DNA of 64,000 nt from Hydrogenophaga sp. (GTDB lineage: Bacteria; Pseudomonadota; Gammaproteobacteria; Burkholderiales; Burkholderiaceae_C), in contig JACVCO010000012.1 of the NCBI GenBank assembly GCA_016741995.1, positions 1 through 64,000 of the forward strand, in the 5' to 3' direction. This document shows positions 10,017 to 19,042 of this stretch, one piece after another. The notes beneath the pieces were generated by a model. It searched no databases, was not told the DNA's origin, and saw only the letters and a list, made by a program, of their open reading frames with translations. Within the stretch, counting starts at the first letter, position 1. The number at the start of each line of letters is the position of its first letter. Position numbers and translations under genes: made by a program.

Positions 10017-11000
10017 ATGTCCGACCCGCACAACCCGCGCGCCCGGCTCACGCCGGCCATGCGCGGCGTCATCGACCGCATCGCCCGCGCCGGGCACCCG
10101 CCTTTCCACGCGCTCACGCCGGCGCAGGCGCGCCAGGCCTACGAGCTGGGTGCCGGGGTGCTCGACATCAAGGCGCACGCGTTGCCGCGTGTGCAGGCCT
10201 TGCAGATACCCACGCGCGATGGCGCCAGCCTGAACGCGCGCCTGTTCGCCCCCACGGCGGAGCCGGGCCTGCCGGTGCTGCTGTACTTCCACGGTGGCGG
10301 TTTCACCATCGGCAGCGTGGCCACGCACGAACCGCTGTGCCGCGCGCTGGCGCACCAGGGGCGTTGCGCCGTGGTGTCGGTGGACTACCGGCTGGCGCCG
10401 GACGCGAAGTTCCCCACCGCCGTGAACGACGCCTGGGACAGCCTGCAGTGGTTGCGCGCGCAGGCCAGCGCGCTCGGGCTGGATGCGAACCGCATCGCCA
10501 TCGGTGGCGACAGCGCGGGCGGCACGCTGGCCACGGTGAGCGCCATCGCCGCGCGCGATGCGGGCCAGCCCCTGGCGCTGCAACTGCTGTTCTACCCGGG
10601 CTGCGCGGGCCACCAGAACACGCCCTCGCACACAACCTATGCGCACGGCTTCGTGCTCGACGAGCCGCAGATCAGCTACTTCTTCGGCCACTACCTGCGC
10701 GACGCGCGCGACCGCGACGACTGGCGCTTTGCCCCGCTCGATGGCCGCGACGAAACCGGCCAGTTGAAAGACCTCGACGGCGTCGCGCCGGCCTGGATCG
10801 GCCTGGCCGAGTGCGACCCGCTCACCGACGAGGGCATCGCCTGGGCCGACCGCCTGCGCATGGCTGGCGTGCCCGTCGACCTGGAGATCTACGCGGGCGT
10901 GGTGCACGGCTTCATCCAGTTCGGCCGCGCCATCCCGGAAGCCCTCACTGCCCACCAGGACGCGGCCCGCGCGCTGCGCCACGCCTTCGGAACCCACTGA
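10017..11000 (+). CDS. alpha/beta hydrolase of the hormone-sensitive-lipase family
   Basis: A 327-residue esterase/lipase. It carries the family signature HGGG in YFHGGGFTIGS (about residue 90), the nucleophile elbow GGDSAGG (about 165) and a C-terminal VVHGF with the catalytic His; the acid is probably the Asp in ECDPLTDEG. There is no signal peptide, so it is likely cytosolic. HSL-type enzymes hydrolyse short to medium acyl esters. It starts about 105 bases from the divergent alcohol dehydrogenase and ends 16 bases before the thioesterase-acetyltransferase gene, so the two probably share a transcript. A GACAATCC element precedes the start closely, fitting a short leader. Confidence 0.88.
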   Translation: MSDPHNPRARLTPAMRGVIDRIARAGHPPFHALTPAQARQAYELGAGVLDIKAHALPRVQALQIPTRDGASLNARLFAPTAEPGLPVLLYFHGGGFTIGSVATHEPLCRALAHQGRCAVVSVDYRLAPDAKFPTAVNDAWDSLQWLRAQASALGLDANRIAIGGDSAGGTLATVSAIAARDAGQPLALQLLFYPGCAGHQNTPSHTTYAHGFVLDEPQISYFFGHYLRDARDRDDWRFAPLDGRDETGQLKDLDGVAPAWIGLAECDPLTDEGIAWADRLRMAGVPVDLEIYAGVVHGFIQFGRAIPEALTAHQDAARALRHAFGTH

Positions 11001-11016
11001 CTTCCTGAACAACGAC

Positions 11017-11889
11017 ATGAGCCAGACCAAACACCAACGCAAAGACTTCCGCTTCTTCCACCGCCTGCGCGTGCGCTGGGCCGAGGTGGACATGCAGAAG
11101 ATCGTCTTCAACGCGCACTACCTGATGTATTTCGACACCGCCATCAGCGACTACTGGCGCGCGATGGCCCTGCCATACGAAGAGGCGATGCACAGCCTCG
11201 ATGGCGACCTCTACGTCGTCAAGGCCACGGTGGAGTTCCACGCCTCGGCGCGCATGGACGACCAGATCGAGGTGGCGATGAAGTGCGCGCGCATCGGCAA
11301 CAGCTCGCTCACCTTCCACGGCGCCATCTTCCGCGGCGACGAACACCTCATCAGCGGTGAGCTGGTCTACGTGTTCGCCGACCCGGCCACGCAGACATCG
11401 CGCCCGGTGCCCGAGCGCCTGCGCGCCGTGCTGCAGGGTTTCGAGGCCGGTGACGACGTGCTCGACATGCGCGTGGGTGCATGGGGCGAGCTGGGCACCG
11501 CCGCGAGCGGGCTGCGTGCGGCGGTGTTCGTGCAGGAGCAGGGCATTCCGCTCGAGCTGGAGATGGACGCCGCGGACGCCACCGCCACCCACGCCGTGGC
11601 GCACAACCGGTTGGGCCAGGTGGTGGGCACGGGCCGTTTGCTGCAGCCCGAACCCGGCGTCGGCAAGATCGGCCGCATGGCGGTGCACCGCGCGCTGCGC
11701 GGCGGCAGCGTGGGCCGCCGCGTGCTGCACGCGCTGATGGATGCGGCGCGTGCGCGCGGGGACCGCGAGGTGGTGCTGCACGCGCAGCGCAGCGCGGTGG
11801 GCTTCTACCTGCGGCTGGGCTTCGTGGCCCGCGGCGAGCCTTTCACCGAGGCCGGCATCGAACACCTGGAGATGTTCAAGCCACTGTGA
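11017..11889 (+). CDS. YbgC/FadM-type acyl-CoA thioesterase fused to GNAT acetyltransferase
   Basis: A 290-residue two-domain protein. Residues 10 to about 140 form a hotdog-fold thioesterase (RLRVRWAEVDMQKIVFNAHY, FHASARMDDQIEVAMKCARIG). Residues about 150-290 form a GNAT N-acetyltransferase of the ElaA type (LRAAVFVQEQGIP, LGQVVGTGRLL, KIGRMAVHRALRGGSVGRRV, LHAQRSAVGFYLRLGFV, the last being the acetyl-CoA-binding region). Both halves look complete, so this is a true fusion and not a frameshift. The join could channel acyl-CoA handling or simply co-regulate two activities. It follows the lipase by 16 bases. The last 14 bases overlap the convergent NRDE gene. Confidence 0.88.
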   Translation: MSQTKHQRKDFRFFHRLRVRWAEVDMQKIVFNAHYLMYFDTAISDYWRAMALPYEEAMHSLDGDLYVVKATVEFHASARMDDQIEVAMKCARIGNSSLTFHGAIFRGDEHLISGELVYVFADPATQTSRPVPERLRAVLQGFEAGDDVLDMRVGAWGELGTAASGLRAAVFVQEQGIPLELEMDAADATATHAVAHNRLGQVVGTGRLLQPEPGVGKIGRMAVHRALRGGSVGRRVLHALMDAARARGDREVVLHAQRSAVGFYLRLGFVARGEPFTEAGIEHLEMFKPL

Positions 11890-12697
11890 GTTGTTCGCGG
11901 CGGTGCCCGGCCACCGCGAACGAGGGGCGCTCGCCCGGCGCGGCGTGCGTCCATTCGTCGAACTGCACGCGGCCGTCGGCGTGCCAGCGCAGCACGCTGC
12001 TGCAGCGCGTGCCGTAGCCGCGCTGGGGCATCTGCACGAAAGGGCTGGAGAGCGCGCGCTCGATCTCGATCGGCACGCCCGAGTGCGGCAGCTCGGCGTC
12101 CGGCGCGGCCTGGGTGTCGGTCAGGGCCTGCGCGAGCCAGGCATCGGCCCGGGTGTGTTCGTTCAAGGCCCGGCCCATGGCATCGGCCAGGCGGCGCGTC
12201 TTGGGCCAGGGCGTGTCCAGGCTGGCATTGGACAGCGTGTGCAGGCCGGCGGCCACCGGCGCCAGGTGCAGGTGGGCGGGTACCGCCTCGTGCGGGCGCG
12301 CCGGGTCGCAATTGCTCATCCAGTGCCAGCGGCGCTGCCGCAGGTCGCCCACCACAAGGTTGAAGCCGCCGTAATCGGCCGCGGTGATGGCCGCGGCGAA
12401 GCCCTCGACATCGGTGCCCGCCTGCAGCCAGCGGGCCACGAGTTCGCCGCGGCTGCGCGCGCCGCGTTCAACGCCGGCCTGCCGCACGTTGGTGAGCCAG
12501 GCCACGCGGCCCCCGGGCGTGAGGCCCATCCAGGTGCCGCCCTCGCGCAGGTCGCGCCCGCCGACGATCTCGGTGCCGTCATCGAGCCGCCAGCGCTGCA
12601 GCGGCGCGGTGGGGCGCTCCAGGTACTCGTCGCGGTTGGCGGCCACCAGCAGCGGGCAGCCGGGCACGGCGTCGATCGCGAAGGCGATCAGGCACAT
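11876..12697 (-). CDS. NRDE family protein (TANGO2-like)
   Basis: A 273-residue protein of the NRDE/TANGO2 family. The name-giving motif is present as AANRDEYLERPTAPLQ near residue 20, after the conserved Met-Cys-Leu-Ile opening with Cys2, a potential N-terminal nucleophile as in Ntn-hydrolase folds. IVGGRDLREGGTWMGLT and the C-terminal YGTRCSSVLRW segment also fit. TANGO2 proteins have been linked to heme or lipid handling; the bacterial role is unsettled. The start at 12697 is fixed by the MCLIAF motif. It lies 10 bases downstream of ygfZ in the same direction, so the two are likely co-transcribed. Confidence 0.85.
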   Translation of the reverse strand: MCLIAFAIDAVPGCPLLVAANRDEYLERPTAPLQRWRLDDGTEIVGGRDLREGGTWMGLTPGGRVAWLTNVRQAGVERGARSRGELVARWLQAGTDVEGFAAAITAADYGGFNLVVGDLRQRRWHWMSNCDPARPHEAVPAHLHLAPVAAGLHTLSNASLDTPWPKTRRLADAMGRALNEHTRADAWLAQALTDTQAAPDAELPHSGVPIEIERALSSPFVQMPQRGYGTRCSSVLRWHADGRVQFDEWTHAAPGERPSFAVAGHRREQLTVA

Positions 12698-12707
12698 CGG
12701 TCGGCTT

Positions 12708-13631
12708 TCAGATGTCGTCGAGCAAGGGGTAGGGCAAGGGCAGCAGGGCGAGCGTGGCGTCGCCCGCGCGCAGCGGCTGGCCATCGGCGGCGCTGGTCTG
12801 CATCGAGATGATGGCGCGCCAGCCGCCCGCCGGATCTGCCCCGGCCTGCACCACCATGCCGACGGGCTGCTCGGCATCGGCGGGGTGGAAGACCTCTTGC
12901 CCGGTATGCACTTCGGCGTCGGCCTGCACCACGTAGGCGCGGCGCTTGAGCGTGCCGCGGAACTGGCTGCGCGCCACCACCTCCTGGCCGGGGTAACAAC
13001 CCTTCTTGAAGTTCACGCCCCCGACCGATTCGTAGTTGAGCATCTGCGGCACAAAGGCCTCGACCACCGGCTGCGACAGCGTGGCCACGCCGCTGGCGGC
13101 GTCGAGGAACTGCCACTGCGCGAGCGACAACGCGCCACCGGCGGGCGTGCTGCCCACGGGGCCAACCCACAGTGCGCGCGGCGTGCCGGCGCCGGGGTAC
13201 AGGCGCACGGTGCTGGCGCCGCCCTCGGCCAGGTGGCTCCACAGCGCGGCGGGCAGGGCGGCGGGCACCGCATCGCCGGCCAGGCCGTACACCGCGTGCG
13301 AGTCGCTCACGTCACTGAGCTTCACCTTGGCGCGCAACACGAACATCTGCAGGCGCTTGAGCGTGGGGGCAAGCAGGTCGCGGTTGCACACCAGCAGCAC
13401 GCTGTCGTGTGTGCGCTTGAAGACCACGAAGCTGGCCAGCATGCGGCCCTTGGCCGAGCAGAACGCCGCCAGGCGCGCTTCGGACAGGCCGAGCAGCGCG
13501 ACATCCTGCGTGAGCTGCCCTTGCAGGAATTTCGTGGCGTCCTCGCCGTCGGCGGCGATCACGCCGAGGGCGGGCAGCGCGGCAGCGCCGTGCAGGACGC
13601 GGGTGGTTTCGGAAGCGGGATGGGAGGTCAT
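12708..13631 (-). CDS. ygfZ: YgfZ folate-binding iron-sulfur cluster maintenance protein
   Basis: A 307-residue GcvT-like protein that supports activity of some Fe-S enzymes, such as the radical-SAM MiaB. The diagnostic motif is [17 protein letters not shown], with the conserved Cys at about residue 225; the N-terminal [13 protein letters not shown] and [13 protein letters not shown] segments are typical. The start MTSHPAS at 13631 was chosen over an upstream in-frame ATG at 13709 because the family begins shortly before the FLQGQ segment. It is divergent from mltG, a conserved arrangement in Burkholderiales; a GATAAT on the minus strand near 13705 could be its -10. Confidence 0.9.
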   Translation of the reverse strand: MTSHPASETTRVLHGAAALPALGVIAADGEDATKFLQGQLTQDVALLGLSEARLAAFCSAKGRMLASFVVFKRTHDSVLLVCNRDLLAPTLKRLQMFVLRAKVKLSDVSDSHAVYGLAGDAVPAALPAALWSHLAEGGASTVRLYPGAGTPRALWVGPVGSTPAGGALSLAQWQFLDAASGVATLSQPVVEAFVPQMLNYESVGGVNFKKGCYPGQEVVARSQFRGTLKRRAYVVQADAEVHTGQEVFHPADAEQPVGMVVQAGADPAGGWRAIISMQTSAADGQPLRAGDATLALLPLPYPLLDDI

Positions 13632-13768
13632 GCGGTCGATGAGGGGTCGTGGGCTGTGGACCGATGGCATGCGCGCGCCACAGGCCCCCGGGAACGTGCG
13701 AATTATCATGACGCGGTCCGCGCGCCGCCGCCGCCTGGCGCCTTCCCCCTGTCGACAACAAGTTCTCG

Positions 13769-14776
13769 ATGCGTGTTCTCAGAATCCTGGTGGTCTATCC
13801 ACTCCTGCTCGCAGGTATCGCCTACATGGTGGGCCAGTGGTGGGTGCTCAATCCTTTGTCGCTGCCCGCCACCGCCAGCGAGCAGTCGCCGCTCGAATTC
13901 GACATCCCGCCCGGCAGCTCGGCCCGCCAGGCCGCCAACCGCATCGCCGCGGCCGGGGTCGACGTCAACCCCACGCTGCTGTTCGCCTGGTTCCGCCTCT
14001 CGGGCGAATCTCGCGGCATCAAGGCCGGCGTGTACGAGATCGCGCCCGGCGTCACGCCGCGCAGCCTGATCGGCAAACTGGTTCGGGGGGAACAGGCGCT
14101 GCGCAACGCGCAGATCATCGAAGGCGTCACCGCGCGCCAGGCACTGGACGCCCTGCGGGCCTCGCCCGATCTCACGAACGATCTCGAGGGCCTGAGCCTG
14201 GAGCAGGTCATGGAACGCCTGGGCATGCCCGGCGTGCACCCCGAAGGCCGCTTCTTCCCCGACACCTACCGCGTGGTCAAGCACGCCAGCGTGTCCAGCG
14301 TGCTGCGCCAGGCCGCGCGGGCGATGGAGCAACGACTGGCCCAGGTCTGGGAGCAGCGCGACCCGTCGGTGCCGCTGCAGTCGCCCGAGGACGCGCTGAT
14401 CCTGGCCAGCATCGTCGAGAAGGAAACCGGTCGCGACCGCGACCGCGGTCTGGTGGCCGGCGTGTTCGCGAACCGCCTGCGCATCGGCATGCGTCTGCAG
14501 ACCGACCCGACCGTGATCTACGGCCTGGGCGACGCCTTCGACGGCAACCTGCGCCGGGTGGACCTGACCACCGACACGCCCTACAACACCTACACCCGCG
14601 CCGGCCTGCCGCCGACGCCGATCGCGCTGCCCGGCCAGGCCTCGCTCCTGGCCGCCGTTCAACCGGCCAGAACCAACGCGATGTATTTCGTCGCGCGCGG
14701 CGACGGCACCAGCCAGTTCAGTGCCACGCTGCACGAACACAACGCAGCGGTGCGCCGCTTCCAGCTGGGCCGCTGA
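13769..14776 (+). CDS. mltG: endolytic murein transglycosylase MltG
   Basis: A 335-residue inner-membrane lytic transglycosylase that cleaves nascent glycan strands and is thought to set glycan length. One N-terminal membrane anchor spans about residues 5-24 ([17 protein letters not shown]), followed by a LysM-like region ([17 protein letters not shown]) and the YceG catalytic domain with ASIVEKETG carrying the catalytic Glu, then [14 protein letters not shown] and [17 protein letters not shown]. It is first in a mltG-tmk-holB-pilZ run and ends 5 bases before tmk. Confidence 0.95.
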   Translation: MRVLRILVVYPLLLAGIAYMVGQWWVLNPLSLPATASEQSPLEFDIPPGSSARQAANRIAAAGVDVNPTLLFAWFRLSGESRGIKAGVYEIAPGVTPRSLIGKLVRGEQALRNAQIIEGVTARQALDALRASPDLTNDLEGLSLEQVMERLGMPGVHPEGRFFPDTYRVVKHASVSSVLRQAARAMEQRLAQVWEQRDPSVPLQSPEDALILASIVEKETGRDRDRGLVAGVFANRLRIGMRLQTDPTVIYGLGDAFDGNLRRVDLTTDTPYNTYTRAGLPPTPIALPGQASLLAAVQPARTNAMYFVARGDGTSQFSATLHEHNAAVRRFQLGR

Positions 14777-14781
14777 ACCGC

Positions 14782-15432
14782 ATGACCCTCCCCGCAGCCG
14801 GTCTGTTCATCACATTCGAAGGCATCGACGGCGCTGGCAAGTCCACGCACATCGAAGCCTTGGCGCGCGCGTTCGAAGCCACCGGCCGGCGCGTGGTGCT
14901 CACGCGCGAACCCGGTGGCACGCCCCTGGCAGAAAAGCTGCGCGCGCTCGTGCTCAACGACACCATGGACCCGCTGTGCGAATCGCTGCTGGTGTTCGCC
15001 GCCCGCCGCGACCACCTCGCGCAGGTGATCGAACCCGCGCTGGCCGATGGCGCGGTGGTGCTGTGCGACCGCTTCACCGACGCCACCTTTGCCTACCAGG
15101 GCCACGGCCGCGGCTTCGATCTCGCCGTGCTGACGCAGCTCGAAACCTGGGTGCAACAGGGCCCGCAAGGGAACGTGCGCCAGCCCGATCTCACCGTCTG
15201 GTTCGATCTGCCCGCCGCGGTGGCGGCCGAGCGGCTCGTATCGGCGCGCGTGCCGGACCGCTTCGAGGCCCAGCCGCAGGCGTTCTTCCAGCGAGTAGCC
15301 GAGGGCTACGCCGCACGCGCCGCGCAAGCTCCCCGGCGCTTCGCGCGCATCGACGCCCACCAGCCGCGCGAAGCGGTGGCCGCGGCGGTGCGACGCGCCT
15401 TTGTCCAACGCGGCTGGCTGCCCGACTCATGA
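14782..15432 (+). CDS. tmk: thymidylate kinase
   Basis: A 216-residue dTMP kinase (dTMP + ATP to dTDP + ADP), essential for DNA precursor supply. P-loop [11 protein letters not shown] near residue 12, [16 protein letters not shown] motif in [14 protein letters not shown], and a LID-like region late in the chain are all present. The ATG at 14782 is close behind the mltG stop. Its stop overlaps the holB start (ATGA at 15429-15432), which suggests translational coupling. Confidence 0.96.
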   Translation: MTLPAAGLFITFEGIDGAGKSTHIEALARAFEATGRRVVLTREPGGTPLAEKLRALVLNDTMDPLCESLLVFAARRDHLAQVIEPALADGAVVLCDRFTDATFAYQGHGRGFDLAVLTQLETWVQQGPQGNVRQPDLTVWFDLPAAVAAERLVSARVPDRFEAQPQAFFQRVAEGYAARAAQAPRRFARIDAHQPREAVAAAVRRAFVQRGWLPDS

Positions 15433-16436
15433 GCGCCCAGCCCCTGGCCCCCTGGCTGCAACGGCAGTTGCAGACGGTGCTCGCGCAGCGCGGGCACGCC
15501 GTGCTGCTCGCCGGCCCCTCGGGCCTGGGGCAGTACGAACTGGCCCAGTCCACAGCACGCGCCTGGCTGTGCGAACGCCCCGGCCCGCAAGGTGCCTGCG
15601 GCAGTTGCGCCAGCTGCCACGCCATCGACGTGCGCACGCACGCCGACCTGTGCGTGCTCATGCCCGAGACCATGTGCCTCACGCTCGGCTGGCCGATCGA
15701 TGAGAGCGACCAGCGCGAGATCGACGAGAAAAAGCGCAAGCCGAGCCGCTTCATCCGCGTGGAAGCCGCGCGCCAGGCGGTGGCCTTCACCCAGACCACC
15801 AGTGCGCGCGGTGGGCAGAAGGTGGTGATGGTCTACCCGGCCGATCGCCTCAACATCGAAGCGGCCAACACCCTGCTCAAGACGCTCGAGGAGCCCTCGC
15901 CGAGCGTGCGCTTCGTGCTTGCCACCGAAGCCGCGCACCAGTTGCTGCCCACCTTGCGCAGCCGTTGCCAGACGCTGCAACTGGCCTGGCCCGAACCGGA
16001 AGAGGGCATGGCCTGGCTGCAGGCGCAGGGCAATCTGAGCCTGTCGGCCGCGCTCGCCTGGTGGCACGCATCGGGTGGCCGGCCCGACATGGCATTGGCG
16101 CTGTCGCACAGCGGGCTGTCGCCGGAGCAATGGGTGCGGCTGCCCCAGGCTCTGGCCCGGGGCGACTGGAGCGCGCTGGCCGAGCAGCCACCCGCCACGC
16201 AACTCGACGTGCTTCAGAAGCTTTGCCACGACCTCATGGCCCGCGCCGCAGGCGCGCCGTCGCGCTTCTTCCCGCAGGACCACCTGCCGCCACCCCCACC
16301 GTGGCGCGTGCTCGCGCTGTGGTCGCGCGAACTGGCCATGGCCGCGCGCAGTGTGGAGCACCCGTACCACGCCGGCCTGCTGCAGGAAGCCTGGGCCGCG
16401 CGCGCCCGGGAGGCCTTGGGCACCGCCCGTCGCTGA
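15429..16436 (+). CDS. holB: DNA polymerase III subunit delta'
   Basis: A 335-residue clamp-loader subunit. The AAA+ fold is visible, but the P-loop is degenerate ([11 protein letters not shown], Gln in place of the Walker Lys), as expected for the non-ATP-binding delta' stator. A zinc module CGSCASCH (about residues 55-65) and the sensor-like [20 protein letters not shown] and [11 protein letters not shown] segments are typical. A charged insert ([21 protein letters not shown]) follows the zinc module. It overlaps tmk by four bases and is followed by pilZ after 95 bases, an order also common in gammaproteobacteria. Confidence 0.93.
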   Translation: MSAQPLAPWLQRQLQTVLAQRGHAVLLAGPSGLGQYELAQSTARAWLCERPGPQGACGSCASCHAIDVRTHADLCVLMPETMCLTLGWPIDESDQREIDEKKRKPSRFIRVEAARQAVAFTQTTSARGGQKVVMVYPADRLNIEAANTLLKTLEEPSPSVRFVLATEAAHQLLPTLRSRCQTLQLAWPEPEEGMAWLQAQGNLSLSAALAWWHASGGRPDMALALSHSGLSPEQWVRLPQALARGDWSALAEQPPATQLDVLQKLCHDLMARAAGAPSRFFPQDHLPPPPPWRVLALWSRELAMAARSVEHPYHAGLLQEAWAARAREALGTARR

Positions 16437-16531
16437 AAGGTGTCCGATCGTGACCCAATCCCCGGACAAGCCCTTGCTCTGCGGCTTGAATCCGTCCTTT
16501 CCACCCCGTCATCGACCTTAAACTGTCGCCC

Positions 16532-16897
16532 ATGAGTACCAACCCGAGCACCGCTGCGGCCCGGCCCAGCGTGATCCAGCTCTCGATCAAGGAGAAGGCG
16601 GCGCTGTACGCGGCCTATATCCCACTGTTCAACGACGGCGGCATCTTCATTCCTTCGTCGCGCGAGTACCGTTTGGGCGACGACGTCTATGTGCTGCTGA
16701 GCCTGCCCGACGACCCGCAGCGCTACCCGGTGGCCGGCAAGGTGGCCTGGGTGACGCCGCCCAAGGCGCAAGGTGGGCGCACGCAAGGCGTCGGCATCCG
16801 CTTCCCCGCGGACGAAAAATCCCGCCAGCTCAAGCTCAAGATCGAGGAAACCCTGGGCACCAACCTGAGTTCCGACCGCCAGACGCAGACGCTCTGA
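16532..16897 (+). CDS. pilZ: type IV pilus PilZ-domain protein
   Basis: A 121-residue single PilZ domain of the PilZ orthologue type: FNDGGIFIPSSREYRLGDDVYVLLSLPDDPQRYPVAGKVAWVTP, then QGVGIRFPADE. The RxxxR and D/NxSxxG c-di-GMP-binding motifs of other PilZ domains are absent, as in the original pilus-assembly PilZ, which acts through PilB and FimX-like partners rather than by binding c-di-GMP itself. Position directly after holB supports pilZ. A TTAAAC about 20 bases before the ATG could be a -10 for its own promoter. A strong intrinsic terminator follows its stop. Confidence 0.93.
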   Translation: MSTNPSTAAARPSVIQLSIKEKAALYAAYIPLFNDGGIFIPSSREYRLGDDVYVLLSLPDDPQRYPVAGKVAWVTPPKAQGGRTQGVGIRFPADEKSRQLKLKIEETLGTNLSSDRQTQTL

Positions 16898-16918
16898 CCG
16901 CGCGCCCTTTCCGGACAA

Positions 16919-16950
16919 CGCCTCGCCGCCGCCAGCTGCGAGGCGTTTTT
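16919..16950 (+). terminator. intrinsic terminator after pilZ, abutting tatD
   Basis: Stem CGCCTCGC (16919-16926) pairs with GCGAGGCG (16938-16945) across an 11-base loop, followed by TTTTT. The T-run ends one base before the first possible tatD codon (16952), so the hairpin both ends the mltG-pilZ transcript and occupies the normal ribosome-binding zone of tatD. Confidence 0.85.
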
Positions 16951-16966
16951 CATGGATCATTCCCGG

Positions 16967-17788
16967 ATGTTCACCGACTCGCATTGCCACCTGAGCTTTC
17001 CCGAACTGCACGAGCAGGTCCCGGCCATCCTTGACGCCATGGACAAGGCGCGTGTGGATCGGGCCCTGTGCATCTGCACCACGCTGGAGGAGTTCGACAC
17101 CGTTCACGCGCTGGCCATGAACCACGACGCACTCTGGGCCACGGTGGGTGTGCACCCCGACAACGAGGACGTGCGTGAACCCACGCTGGACGATCTGCTG
17201 GCGGGCGCCGCGCGCCCGCGCGTGGTGGGCATCGGCGAAACCGGGCTCGACTACTACCGCCTGGGCGAGCGCACCGTGGCCGACATGGCCTGGCAGCGCG
17301 AGCGCTTTCGGGTGCACATCCGCGCGGCGCGGCACACGGATCTGCCGCTGGTGATCCACACCCGCTCGTCGTCGGCCGACACGCTGGACATCCTGCGCGA
17401 GGAGGGCGGCTTCGGCACCACGGCCGGTCCGCAACCGGTGGCGCGCGGCGTGTTCCATTGCTTCACCGAGACCAGCGCGGTGGCGCGTGCGGCGCTCGAT
17501 CTGGACTTCTACATCTCGTTCTCCGGCATCCTGACCTTCCGCAACGCGACCGACCTGCGCGAGACGGCGCGGCTTGTGCCGCTGGATCGCCTGCTGATCG
17601 AAACCGACAGCCCCTACCTCGCCCCGGTGCCGTACCGCGGCAAGGTCAACACGCCGGCCCTGGTGCCGCACGTGGCCCAGCAGGTGGCCGAACTGCACGG
17701 GGTGTCGGTCGAAACGGTGGCCGAGGCATCCACCCGCAACTTCCTGCGCCTGTTCAATCGGGTCACTTCAACTTCAAGTGAATCTTGA
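16967..17788 (+). CDS. TatD family metal-dependent deoxyribonuclease
   Basis: A 273-residue TIM-barrel metallohydrolase of the TatD/YcfH type. Metal ligands and signatures are visible: MFTDSHCHL at the start, VGVHPDN, GIGETGLDYYR, LPLVIHTRSS, GVFHCFTET, and ETDSPYLAPVPYRGK near the C-terminus. TatD enzymes act as Mg-dependent 3'-5' exonucleases or DNA-repair nucleases. I chose the ATG at 16967, which gives the canonical MFTDSHCH opening; an in-frame ATG at 16952 adds MDHSR and lies almost on the terminator T-run. Neither has a good Shine-Dalgarno. The stop lies just before the ankyrin gene start. Confidence 0.9.
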   Translation: MFTDSHCHLSFPELHEQVPAILDAMDKARVDRALCICTTLEEFDTVHALAMNHDALWATVGVHPDNEDVREPTLDDLLAGAARPRVVGIGETGLDYYRLGERTVADMAWQRERFRVHIRAARHTDLPLVIHTRSSSADTLDILREEGGFGTTAGPQPVARGVFHCFTETSAVARAALDLDFYISFSGILTFRNATDLRETARLVPLDRLLIETDSPYLAPVPYRGKVNTPALVPHVAQQVAELHGVSVETVAEASTRNFLRLFNRVTSTSSES

Positions 17789-17793
17789 AGATC

Positions 17794-18459
17794 ATGAAAA
17801 AGCGCCATGTTTTAAAGGGGATTTTTCTCCTGACCTTCTGGCCCACCAGCTGGGCCAATTCTTACGACGACTTCTTCGCCGCCCTCAAGCGCGACGATGC
17901 ACCCGCGCTGCAAGCGCTGGCCGCGCGCGGGTTCGACCTCAACACGCTCGACCCCCAGGGCCAGCACCCGCTGTTTCTGGCGCTGCGCGACGAATCCGAC
18001 CGCGCCGCGACCTACCTTCTGGGGCAAGCCACCGTCCAGGTGGAATACCGCAATGCCAAGGGCGAGTCGCCGCTGATGATGGCCGCGCTCAAAGGCAAGC
18101 TCGATCTGGTGCGCCGCCTGATCGAGCGCCGGGCCGAGGTGAACAAACCCGGTTGGGCGCCACTGCACTACGCCGCCACCCAGCCGGGGGAGCGCAGCCT
18201 GCCGGTGGTCCGGCTGCTGCTTGAGCACCACGCCTTCATCGACGCGCAGTCGCCCAACGGCAGCACGCCCCTGATGATGGCCGCGCTCTATGGCCACCCC
18301 GGTGTGGTGCGGCTCCTGCTGGAAGAGGGGGCCGACCCCTTGATGAAGAACGAGCAGGGGCTCACCGCGATCGATTTCGCCCGCCGCGCCAGCCGCGAAG
18401 ACGCGGCCGAGGCGATTGCGGCGGCGGTTCGGGCCCGCCAGTCAACCGGTCGCTGGTAA
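17794..18459 (+). CDS. exported ankyrin-repeat protein
   Basis: A 221-residue protein with a signal peptide (KKRHVLKGIFLLTFWPTSWA, likely cut before NSYDD) and about five ankyrin repeats covering residues 30-210 (for example GESPLMMAALKGKLDLVRRL, WAPLHYAATQ, GSTPLMMAALYGHPGVVRLL). It is probably periplasmic and works by protein binding; the partner is unknown. ATG 17794 is preferred over a TTG at 17785. The tatD stop is 6 bases upstream, and a CTTCAAG/CTTGAAG stem-loop (17772-17790) covers the junction, so translation may be coupled. The codons at the very start are AT-richer than the rest, as is common at starts. Confidence 0.85.
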   Translation: MKKRHVLKGIFLLTFWPTSWANSYDDFFAALKRDDAPALQALAARGFDLNTLDPQGQHPLFLALRDESDRAATYLLGQATVQVEYRNAKGESPLMMAALKGKLDLVRRLIERRAEVNKPGWAPLHYAATQPGERSLPVVRLLLEHHAFIDAQSPNGSTPLMMAALYGHPGVVRLLLEEGADPLMKNEQGLTAIDFARRASREDAAEAIAAAVRARQSTGRW

Positions 18460-18540
18460 GACAGGCGTAGGTGAATCCCACATGACGTCCGGTGGGACAT
18501 CGCCCCACAATGCGGGGCTTTGCATCCCCGAGGAGACGTC

Positions 18541-19026
18541 GTGAAAGCCAGAAGCCAGAAGGACTTCGTGTCCGGTCTCATGTTCACCGCCGTGGGCATC
18601 GCCTTCGCGGTGGGCGCCACCAACTTCGACATTGGCGGTGCGGCCCGCATGGGCCCCGGCTACTTCCCCCTTTTGCTCGGCATCGTGCTGGCCATCCTGG
18701 GCCTGATCGTGACGCTGCAATCGTTCGGTCGCTCGGCCGCCAAGGACGAGATCGGCGAGATCGCCTGGCGCCCGCTGGCCTACATCCTGGGGGCCAACCT
18801 GGCCTTCGGCGTGTTGCTCGTGGGTGTGCCGGCGCTGGGCATCCCGCCTTTCGGCCTGATCGTGGCGCTGTACGCCCTGGTCATCATCTCGGGGTTCGCG
18901 CGCCCCAACAGCAGCATCAAGGAGTCCGTGATCCTGGCCACCATCCTCGCGGTGGGCAGCTACGGCGCCTTCGTCTACGCCCTCAACCTGCAGTTCCCGG
19001 TTCTGCCGTGGTTCCTGGGCCACTGA
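18541..19026 (+). CDS. tctB: tripartite tricarboxylate transporter small membrane subunit TctB
   Basis: A 161-residue membrane protein with about four helices (FVSGLMFTAVGIAFAVG, GYFPLLLGIVLAILGLIVTL, PLAYILGANLAFGVLLVGV, a final pair near the C-terminus) and the family element GPGYFPLLLG. It is the small permease subunit of a TTT uptake system for carboxylates. The GTG at 18541 is preceded by GAGGAGA, a good Shine-Dalgarno. tctA follows 16 bases later. No tctC (periplasmic binding protein) gene is found on either side, so the binding protein must be encoded elsewhere. Confidence 0.88.
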   Translation: MKARSQKDFVSGLMFTAVGIAFAVGATNFDIGGAARMGPGYFPLLLGIVLAILGLIVTLQSFGRSAAKDEIGEIAWRPLAYILGANLAFGVLLVGVPALGIPPFGLIVALYALVIISGFARPNSSIKESVILATILAVGSYGAFVYALNLQFPVLPWFLGH

Positions 19027-19042
19027 TCACGGAGACAAGAAC

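Noticed and set aside
11017-11889. Frameshift joining two genes in the thioesterase-GNAT frame
   Set aside because: Codon use and frame are uniform across the join and both domains are complete.
17778-18224. Alternative frame over the ankyrin gene start
   Set aside because: No signal peptide or domain; the ankyrin frame has both repeats and signal peptide.
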